Below are positions 19,301 to 25,488 of a stretch of DNA of 64,000 bases, piece by piece (within the stretch, counting starts at the first letter, position 1; each line of letters opens with the position of its first letter). The notes beneath the pieces were generated by a model, which had not been told where the DNA came from, did no database searches, and saw nothing but the letters and a program-made list of their open reading frames with translations. The position numbers and the translations under genes are program-made. Source of the stretch: Gracilibacillus sp. YIM 98692 (lineage in GTDB: Bacteria; Bacillota; Bacilli; Bacillales; Amphibacillaceae); contig NZ_WIXM01000005.1 of NCBI RefSeq assembly GCF_010993965.1, positions 1 through 64,000 of the forward strand. Direction: 5' to 3'.

Positions 19301-22298
19301 CGTGTATCACAAAGAAAGTAGCCAAGAACTCTGGATAAATCGTTTGAAATCCAGCCTTGATCCGGATGTGGAAAAATGGTATCAAGGTGGAAACGCAGAT
19401 ATAGGGACAGATAATATTAAACTTCATATTTATGTGGATCGTTCAGAGATTAATGCGTATTTAAATGGATTAAAAGGTTTAACGACAAGAGCATATCCAA
19501 CTCGCGATGATGCGACTGGATTAAAGCTTTGGGCAAATGATAATAGGGATACTGTTGTAGTTAAATCACTTAAGGTTTGGGAAATGAATTCGGCCTATAC
19601 CCCTGTAAAGGCTGCAGGAGTTTCGTTAAGTCCGAGTAGTATGGAGTTAATAGAAGGGGATAGTGAATTACTCACAGCTACTGTTACACCGTCTGATGCA
19701 ACGAATAAAGAAGTGATTTGGACATCGGATAATCCATCGATTGCTACCGTTGTAAATGGTAAAGTAACAGCACATGCTGAAGGAAACGCTACCATAACAG
19801 CGAAAACAAGAGATGGAGGATTTACCGCAACTAGCAACATCAATGTCGTACCTGAACCAGAACATGATGAGTTAGTCAATCATGATTTTGAAACACCTGA
19901 TTTATCAGGGTGGACGATATTGAGTGGAGACGCCTTTACGGATTTAGACGTGACAAGTGCAGACGACTGGGGATGGGGTGGACCATTTAATCATCAAGGA
20001 AACTATCATTTATATAGTATTGATGAAGGCGATGATTCACAAGTTGGTGAGATTCGTTCCCAAAAGTTCATCCTGGGAGGTAATGGACAAATAGATTTTC
20101 TAGTGTCGGGTGGAAATAATATTTATGATTTGTATGTGGCACTAGTGAGAGATTCTGATGGTAAAGAGCTAATGAAGGCAAGTGGTGGAGATCGAGAAGG
20201 ATATACACGTGTTCATTGGGATGCTTCGGAGTATATAGGGGAGAAGGTTTATATAAAGGTGGTCGATCAAGCTACTGGTTCTTGGGGACATATTAACATT
20301 GATGATGTAAATGCTCCGGTGCAGCCCCCTGAGAAATATGATATCACCAATGCCAATTTTGAAAGTGGAGATTTAACAGGCTGGCAAATCGTGAGTGGAG
20401 ATGCATTCAGTAATCAAGATGTCACAACAGATACAGAGTGGGGATGGGATTGCTGCTTCAATCACGAAGGAGATTATCATTTATGGAGTTTTAAAGATGG
20501 CGGTGATAGTCAGGTTGGAGAATTGCAATCCGAACATTTTACACTACGCGGAAGCGGATGGATTGACTTTTTAATAAGTGGTGGAAAAGATATTGATAAT
20601 TTATATGTATCCTTAATTCGAGCATCTGATGGGGATGAACTATTTAAAGCAACTGGCTCAGAAGAGGAAGAATATCACAGAGTGTATTGGGATGCTTCAG
20701 ATTATGTAGGAGAAGAAGTTTTTATTAAAATAGTAGATAATGTCACGGGTGATTGGGGGCATATCAATATCGATGATTTTAACGTATATAACACAGAAAC
20801 GGATGTCACAACAAGTGATCGTTATCAGCAGTATCGCTCTAGCTTTCATTTTACCCCCGACAAGAAGTGGATGAATGATCCGAATGGTTTGGTTTATCAT
20901 GATGGGGAATATCATCTTTTTTATCAGTATAATCCCACTAGCACGACATGGGGCCCGATGCATTGGGGACATGCTGTGAGTACGGATTTAGTAAATTGGG
21001 AGCGGCTTCCTATGGCATTGGAAAAAGATGAAAAGGGTTTCATTTGGTCAGGAAGTGCCGTTATCGATAAAAATAATACAGCTGGATTTGGGGAAAATGC
21101 AATGGTCGCAATGTTTACCCATGAAGAAGGCGGTGAGCAAAGCCAGAGCTTAGCATATAGTACAGATAAAGGAAGAACTTGGTCAAAATATACAGGCAAT
21201 CCTGTCATCGATAATACGGAAAATCTCCCAGTATTTAGAGATCCGAAAGTATTCTGGCACGAAAATTCCAATAAATGGGTGATGTTACTCGCAGCAGAAA
21301 ATGATGCACAAGAACAATTTGTCCAAATATATACATCTCCAGACTTGAAAAATTGGTCTTTTGCCAGCGATTTTGGTAAAACAGAGGGATCACATGATGG
21401 CGTATGGGAAATGCCTGATTTATTCGAATTACCGGTTGATGGGGATTCCAATAACACAAAATGGGTGTTACAAGTGAGCTTAAGTGATGGAGCTCCAGCC
21501 AAAGGATCGGGCGTTCAATATTTTATCGGGGAATTTGATGGGGAAACTTTTACGAATGATCACTCATCAGATACTGTCCTCTATTCAGACTTTGGGGCAG
21601 ATTTCTATGCACCATTAACGTTTGAAAATATACCTTCTCATGATGGAAGACGTATCGAGATGGGGTGGATGAACAATTGGAATTATGGGCAAAGCATTCC
21701 TACATCCATTTGGAGAGGGAAAATGTCTATTCCTCGTGAATTAAAGTTAAAAAATATTTCTGGACAAGGAATACGTTTGGTTCAGGATCCAGTATCAGAA
21801 TTAGAGGTATTACGTGATCAAGTGGATAGTTGGAATGATGAGACAATATCTCCAGATCAAAACCTATTATCAAACGTTACAGGGACAAATGTTGAGATCG
21901 TTGCTGAATTCCAAACCGATACAGCTACTGCATCTGAGTTTGGATTCAAGGTTAGAACAGGGAATGGTCATGAAACAACGATCGGTTATGATCAAGTAAA
22001 TTCAAAGCTCTTTGTTGATCGCGCTGAATCGGGAAAAGCCCATTTTAGCACCGATTTTAATGTGAGACATGATGCCGATATGTCACCAGATAATAATACA
22101 ATAAGTCTTCATATTTATATGGATCGATCATCGGTTGAAGTATTCGGAAATGATGGTCAAGTCGTCTTTACCAATCAAATATTTCCTGATTTAGACAGTG
22201 ACGGCTTAGATGTATATGCTATAGATGGGGATGTTACCTTAAATTCTTTAGATATTTATCACTTAAAACCAGCAGAAATGGGAAATGAAGGTGGTTAA
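16308..22298 (+). CDS. Secreted 1996-residue fructanase with two GH32 catalytic units
   Basis: Signal peptide: residues 1 to about 31 (cleavage after VKAA). Order of parts: two ~150-residue beta-rich modules (32-182, 192-346), LamG-like domain (353-583), first GH32 unit (from 605) with sandwich domain, Big_2-type domain (1099-1185), two more copies of the ~150-residue module (1188-1338, 1345-1498), and second GH32 unit (about 1510 to the end). The first unit has NEPGGP with Glu622 in place of the nucleophile Asp, plus Asp751 (FRDPF) and Glu816 (WELP). The second is canonical: Asp1524 in WMNDPNG, Asp1645 in FRDPK and Glu1701 in WEMPDL. No LPXTG or SLH anchor is seen. It likely degrades levan or inulin outside the cell to feed the importer at 8925-12051. 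AGGAGG precedes the ATG. Confidence 0.9.
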   Translation: MIKQISICFMIILLYCSHWMISENITVVKAANTITNPGFETGDLSGWEIVDGTAFTDADISSDSEYWDKQSFNQRNFWHIWGGRGDNSKVGVMQSETFTLGGDGQIDFLTGGDNDLDNLYVALVRESDGEELMKATGTGTDTYSRVEWDASAHTGTVVRIKIVDNSTEGHINLDDVNVPPTPSLHEHIEPSIYNHDFEYTALPPNEIRGWEVVSGDAFGPDSLVHENEWSQGDMFHHEGDYHLWSFQDGGDAPTGELHSETFTLDGSGGIDFLISGGEDEENLYVALVRESDGEELFKETGRNTEKYQRVFWDASKYIGEAVYIKIIDNATGDWGHINVDDFHVYNSVYDQDLIGYWNLDEGTGKVTTEQVSGIQNPVDYHLNEGAFQTSQDPLWRSDGISNSALLFDGYSTWVTQTPDKFPAPDSAITVEAWVAPRNFEHGDEGRLSAIVNQHDREEKEGFILGNFRHGTWGLKFGTGSDWYEVMSDTLLPLKEWSYIAATYDSASGEAVLYQNGKKVASRDFPAGQKMKPSVKDLLIGKNNDGMWLYGYDLNMFSGLIDEVKIYNQALSATEIQNAYDSYLSHLNGNLPTPDMKMDRSILANDKHRPQFHMSPPNHWGNEPGGPIYFNGQYHVFYQSNPRGPFWNHIRWGHLVSDDMVHWRDVDDAVIPGKHDVDPDGAWAGGAVVDDNDVPVIFYTAGDDRDFPNQRINIARSTYPEDGDNDLNRWEKNQEVILEQQEGEGIQGEFRDPFVFKDGDTWYMLVTSGKEDENGDPIGGTALVYSTKDSSFENWTFEGDLFVGDYDQYPKTGRVWELPILLPLGDSGKYIFLMNPAKTSRQEYQSRYTYYWIGTWDPDTARFIPDKEEPTLLDVGEHFTGPAGMVTPDGRTVIHSITQGRRPGNDDYDAGFAHNYGLPLEVSYRSDGKLGMQPIQELEQLRGEQLVDITSDTSFDDANQILSSVNGDMLEIELEIDHGSANEAGISLRRSPNGEEETIVYHKESSQELWINRLKSSLDPDVEKWYQGGNADIGTDNIKLHIYVDRSEINAYLNGLKGLTTRAYPTRDDATGLKLWANDNRDTVVVKSLKVWEMNSAYTPVKAAGVSLSPSSMELIEGDSELLTATVTPSDATNKEVIWTSDNPSIATVVNGKVTAHAEGNATITAKTRDGGFTATSNINVVPEPEHDELVNHDFETPDLSGWTILSGDAFTDLDVTSADDWGWGGPFNHQGNYHLYSIDEGDDSQVGEIRSQKFILGGNGQIDFLVSGGNNIYDLYVALVRDSDGKELMKASGGDREGYTRVHWDASEYIGEKVYIKVVDQATGSWGHINIDDVNAPVQPPEKYDITNANFESGDLTGWQIVSGDAFSNQDVTTDTEWGWDCCFNHEGDYHLWSFKDGGDSQVGELQSEHFTLRGSGWIDFLISGGKDIDNLYVSLIRASDGDELFKATGSEEEEYHRVYWDASDYVGEEVFIKIVDNVTGDWGHINIDDFNVYNTETDVTTSDRYQQYRSSFHFTPDKKWMNDPNGLVYHDGEYHLFYQYNPTSTTWGPMHWGHAVSTDLVNWERLPMALEKDEKGFIWSGSAVIDKNNTAGFGENAMVAMFTHEEGGEQSQSLAYSTDKGRTWSKYTGNPVIDNTENLPVFRDPKVFWHENSNKWVMLLAAENDAQEQFVQIYTSPDLKNWSFASDFGKTEGSHDGVWEMPDLFELPVDGDSNNTKWVLQVSLSDGAPAKGSGVQYFIGEFDGETFTNDHSSDTVLYSDFGADFYAPLTFENIPSHDGRRIEMGWMNNWNYGQSIPTSIWRGKMSIPRELKLKNISGQGIRLVQDPVSELEVLRDQVDSWNDETISPDQNLLSNVTGTNVEIVAEFQTDTATASEFGFKVRTGNGHETTIGYDQVNSKLFVDRAESGKAHFSTDFNVRHDADMSPDNNTISLHIYMDRSSVEVFGNDGQVVFTNQIFPDLDSDGLDVYAIDGDVTLNSLDIYHLKPAEMGNEGG

Positions 22299-22365
22299 GG
22301 ATAGATCGAATGAAATATCGGTGATGCGGAACAGTTTACTTAACGAAATATAATGATAGGTGAAA

Positions 22366-22398
22366 AAGGGTGGTGCCAGGCGCCGCCCTGTTTGTACG
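22366..22398 (+). terminator. Hairpin after the secreted GH32 gene
   Basis: AGGGTGG ... CCGCCCT forms a GC-rich stem around a GCCAGGC loop region, followed only by TGTTTG. It is a weak terminator candidate about 70 bp after the stop. Confidence 0.45.
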
Positions 22399-22506
22399 TT
22401 AGTAAATTAGCAGGGGAGTTACTAGACTTAATGAAAATTTTAAAGTTTGAAGGTTATTAATTAATATTCGACATATTTTTGCACAATTCTTCTTTTCATG
22501 TTCTAT

Positions 22507-22544
22507 CTCTATTAGATTTTGGTAATAATCTAATAGAGGAGGTG
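22507..22544 (+). promoter_or_regulatory. Hairpin that occludes the ribosome site of the next gene
   Basis: CTCTATTAGATT (22507-22518) is the exact reverse complement of AATCTAATAGAG (22527-22538), with an 8-nt loop. The 3' arm runs into the ribosome site GAGGAGGTGA (22536-22545). Folding would partly hide the site, suggesting translational control. Confidence 0.5.
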
Positions 22545-22549
22545 ATTTT

Positions 22550-23011
22550 ATGTATCTTTTATTTATTTCAGTTTTGGTTTTTGGATTAGTTGTTTATTTC
22601 ATGCCAAAGAAAATCACTTATTTTGAAATGTACACAACATCACTATTTTCAACTGTTTTACAACTAATAATTGATGTATATTTAGAATTTAAATATGATT
22701 TATATGGGTATTTTAGTCCAGGTGTTGACTATATTACACTTTGGGTCGTGTTTTGGATTTTTCCAACAGTTAATATTATATTTTTAAATTTTTACCCCAA
22801 ATCCCGTACATTACTATGTAAAGTGTTTTATATTCTTGGTTGGAGTGCCTTTGCCATAACATATGAATGGTTTGCCGTATATCATTCAGATTTCTTTTAC
22901 TATAATGATTGGAAGCTGTTGTATTCCGTTCCAATATACCCCATACTTTACATTCTTATATTGTTAAACTGGAAAATAATTAAAACGTTACATCTTAAAG
23001 CCTTAAAATAG
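22550..23011 (+). CDS. CBO0543-like multi-pass membrane protein
   Basis: The 153-residue protein has about five hydrophobic segments with conserved-looking aromatic stretches (DLYGYFSPGVDY, TYEWFAVYH). It resembles the uncharacterised CBO0543 family of Bacillaceae membrane proteins. The function is unknown. The ATG follows a perfect GAGGAGGTGA, which is part of a hairpin. It stands alone between the fructanase gene and a convergent monooxygenase gene. Confidence 0.7.
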   Translation: MYLLFISVLVFGLVVYFMPKKITYFEMYTTSLFSTVLQLIIDVYLEFKYDLYGYFSPGVDYITLWVVFWIFPTVNIIFLNFYPKSRTLLCKVFYILGWSAFAITYEWFAVYHSDFFYYNDWKLLYSVPIYPILYILILLNWKIIKTLHLKALK

Positions 23012-23103
23012 TCATTTGCATTTTCGTTTACTAGATCGATAGAAGAATGACTTTAGCCATTATTTACCGAATATTATATAGACCTCCTATGGAAAAGAGG
23101 GAG

Positions 23104-23210
23104 GAGCGCGTAAATTTAAGTCAAAGCGCATTTTAATCGATTCGCGCTTTCTCATATACCAATGTGCTCTCATTTTCATTAATGCTCTCTCACGCGTATC
23201 ATTCGCGCCC
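23104..23210. repeat. Second phased GCTCTC/GCGCTT word array (~20.2 bp period)
   Basis: GAGCGC (23104), AAGCGC (23124), GCGCTT (23144), GCTCTC (23166, 23184) and GCGCCC (23205) step by 20, 20, 22, 18 and 21 bp. The order of words and some spacer text (AATGTGCTCTC) match the array at 7607-7715. Confidence 0.6.
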
Positions 23211-23221
23211 TCACCATGCTG

Positions 23222-24658
23222 CTAAGACAAGAACCGTTTCACATAATCCATATGCTTAGTTAATTCATAACTATAACTTTTATACAATTCCCTTACTAAC
23301 CGGTTCGGATTTCCTAGAAAAAACCGTTCATATTGGGTTTGTCTGCTGCCAAATGCACTCATTGTGGCATCCCAAGCCAGCCGGAATAATTGGACCCGAT
23401 CTTTTGCTTCTAAAGTGGCACTTTGCAAATATTGGTCAAGATCTGGCCTTATCTCTGATTCAAAATCTACCTGCGTTGGAATGGACACCATCCCGCTCGA
23501 ACCTAATAATTGTACAATGTCCGCTATACGAGGATATACCTTTGTAAAAGTAGAAGTAGCTACTTGCAGTGGGGCGACTTCTGGACACATAAGGCCGAAT
23601 GCGTCTTTCTTCGCATTGGATTCTGCTTTGATTAATAAAGCTGTCATTGTCTCATAGGCAGTAATCAATTCAGCCATCATTTCTTGCACATGCGGATATT
23701 CCCTTATGTTAATCGTATCAACGATCGATTCTGCTAGTCCCAGCATGAATTTCGTCTTCACGACCTGCCTGCTCACGATTTGATGCAAGGTGAACGGTGT
23801 AAAAGCACTTTCATTCTTAAAGGTGTTGGATACTTGTAAATGATGATAGAAAAATACCCGTTCCCATGGTACAATCACATGATCAAACACCACGATACTA
23901 TCTGACTCCTCAAAACGGGAGCTAAGAGGATAATCATAAACAATGTCCCCACCCACGAAGGAATCGCGGCTAATGAATCTCAACCCATCTGTATCACTAG
24001 GAATCGCAAAAGCAAATGCGAAGGCCTTATCCGTCACACCGCCAGGAGAAAAAACGATGATCTCATCCGTAATACCGCCTTGTGTTGCGAGCAGCCGAGC
24101 CCCTTGTATCACCAATCCTTCTTCGGTTTCGTCAATAATTTTGGCAGCAATCGGCTCCTTGGAATCTTCAAAATATAGCTGCGAACGATTCACCTGCGGG
24201 CTGATAAATGTATGCGTAAAAGAAAAGTCCTCTTCTCTCGCCTTTTCATAAAAGTCAATCAGACGCTTCGGAAAACAATTCGTTTTTCCTTTTAACAATT
24301 TCGCTGATGCCGCCAAACTCATCAGCACCGTATTCATATAATCAGGACTCCGACCAAGCATGCCACCGCTCATACTCGCCCAATGCTGAAACATTTTCCG
24401 CCGCTTGATCAAATCCTCGATTGTTTTCGGCTGCAAATAAGAAGTCCCAACCGCATCCCCCGTTAAAGGCGAAGAATAAGTCATCACATCTTTGATATCC
24501 TCATCATGCTGCCGGTCATAAAGGGATGCCTGGCTTTTGATCACACCTTTAAAAGCAGGATGTTCCAAGATATCCTTCACTTTCTCCCCATTATGCCAAA
24601 GATCTATCTCACGATTTTTTAAACGATCCATATATTCCTTCCCTGTTATCGCTGGCAT
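23222..24658 (-). CDS. HpaB family FADH2-dependent aromatic monooxygenase (4-hydroxyphenylacetate 3-hydroxylase type)
   Basis: The 478-residue protein matches the oxygenase component that hydroxylates phenolic acids using FADH2 from a separate reductase; Bacillus YoaI is a family member. Typical features are MPAITGKEYMDRL at the start, TYSSPLTGD near 80, HTFISPQVNR and VPWERVFFYH. The ATG at 24658 follows AAGGGGTG with good spacing, so a longer reading upstream is rejected. No flavin reductase is adjacent. The gene is divergent from a GNAT gene and unrelated to the sugar loci around it. Confidence 0.85.
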   Translation of the reverse strand: MPAITGKEYMDRLKNREIDLWHNGEKVKDILEHPAFKGVIKSQASLYDRQHDEDIKDVMTYSSPLTGDAVGTSYLQPKTIEDLIKRRKMFQHWASMSGGMLGRSPDYMNTVLMSLAASAKLLKGKTNCFPKRLIDFYEKAREEDFSFTHTFISPQVNRSQLYFEDSKEPIAAKIIDETEEGLVIQGARLLATQGGITDEIIVFSPGGVTDKAFAFAFAIPSDTDGLRFISRDSFVGGDIVYDYPLSSRFEESDSIVVFDHVIVPWERVFFYHHLQVSNTFKNESAFTPFTLHQIVSRQVVKTKFMLGLAESIVDTINIREYPHVQEMMAELITAYETMTALLIKAESNAKKDAFGLMCPEVAPLQVATSTFTKVYPRIADIVQLLGSSGMVSIPTQVDFESEIRPDLDQYLQSATLEAKDRVQLFRLAWDATMSAFGSRQTQYERFFLGNPNRLVRELYKSYSYELTKHMDYVKRFLS

Positions 24659-24836
24659 CCATTCGCACCCCTTTTTTACGGAAAATAAACTTACTTTATT
24701 ATATTGGTTAGAAAAAAATATGTGCTTGCCCAAAAGACTGCTCCGTCAAGCTAGGCGTCAGAGCCTCCAAATCAAATGACCAAATGCTGCCCGATCACAT
24801 ATACTTTCATTATCGATTGATAGTGGAGGGATCGTA

Positions 24837-25274
24837 ATGATTACCATGGCATCGAATAGCGAAATACAGTATATTTTATCCAATGCGAAGGATGTAGCGA
24901 ATGAAGGGGCGGTATTAGATAATGTCATCAGCCAGGAACAAGCGGTTGAAATAGCATTGGCTGTATTGGATCAAGGCGGCTATTATCTCGTTTACCGAAC
25001 CTCCCATCAAATGCTTGCCGGCTGGATTTTAATTGGAGAAACGATGGATTTTTTAACAGGGAAAACACATGCTTTTCTTTACGAATTGTATGTTCTCCCC
25101 GAGTATCGAAATCTGGGAATCGCCAAGCAATTAATGCATGCAGCGATGAGAAATTGCAAGAGGCGTGGGTATGAGGAAGTTCGGCTCAATGTGTTTGCCA
25201 ATAATTTTGCAAAGGATTTATATGAAAGGATTGGATTTGAGGATTTACAAACGGTAATGTATAAGAAGTTATAG
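24837..25274 (+). CDS. GNAT family N-acetyltransferase
   Basis: The 145-residue protein has the GNAT core. The acetyl-CoA loop VLPEYRNLGIAKQLMHAAM spans about 87-105, and the C-terminal strand reads VRLNVFANNFAKDLYERIGF. The ATG at 24837 follows GGAGGG by 6 bp; ATG at 24846 is an alternative. The acceptor substrate is unknown. It is a monocistronic unit with its own terminator. Confidence 0.85.
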   Translation: MITMASNSEIQYILSNAKDVANEGAVLDNVISQEQAVEIALAVLDQGGYYLVYRTSHQMLAGWILIGETMDFLTGKTHAFLYELYVLPEYRNLGIAKQLMHAAMRNCKRRGYEEVRLNVFANNFAKDLYERIGFEDLQTVMYKKL

Positions 25275-25281
25275 GGTTTAG

Positions 25282-25320
25282 ACCTGTCACTCCTCATTCG
25301 GGAGCGGGCAGGTATTTTTA
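25282..25320 (+). terminator. Terminator after the GNAT gene
   Basis: ACCTGTC and GGGCAGGT close a stem that also contains CTCC/GGAG, followed by ATTTTTATTTTT. Confidence 0.7.
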
Positions 25321-25399
25321 TTTTTCATAAGAAAAAAATCCAAACAAAAGAAGACAAATACATCAAATAAATACATGTTATTTGTGATAGCTTTCCTTA

Positions 25400-25405
25400 T
25401 ATAAT
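25400..25405 (+). promoter_or_regulatory. Probable -10 element of the 921-residue secreted protein gene
   Basis: TATAAT lies just upstream of two cre boxes. A convincing -35 is not visible (TTATTT at 16 bp is weak). Confidence 0.4.
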
Positions 25406-25411
25406 ATTAAA

Positions 25412-25425
25412 TGAAAGCGCTTTAA
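25412..25425 (+). promoter_or_regulatory. cre box 1 before the 921-residue secreted protein gene
   Basis: TGAAAGCGCTTTAA fits the CcpA consensus and overlaps the expected transcription start. Confidence 0.65.
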
Positions 25426-25452
25426 ATTAGGTAAGGAGGGTTGGTGTATTTT

Positions 25453-25466
25453 TGAAAGCGCTTCAA
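25453..25466 (+). promoter_or_regulatory. cre box 2 before the 921-residue secreted protein gene
   Basis: TGAAAGCGCTTCAA is a near-perfect palindrome, 41 bp (about four helical turns) after cre box 1. The pair implies strong catabolite repression. Confidence 0.65.
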
Positions 25467-25488
25467 TGGGAAGGGAGGTTATTTATTC

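Noticed and set aside
20924-21502. 192-codon open frame on the minus strand
   Set aside because: It lies wholly antisense to the second GH32 unit, has no ribosome site and has a composition that mirrors the sense gene.
24659-24733. 25-residue N-terminal extension of the HpaB-like protein
   Set aside because: AAGGGGTG directly precedes the ATG at 24658, and the extension lacks a ribosome site and family similarity.
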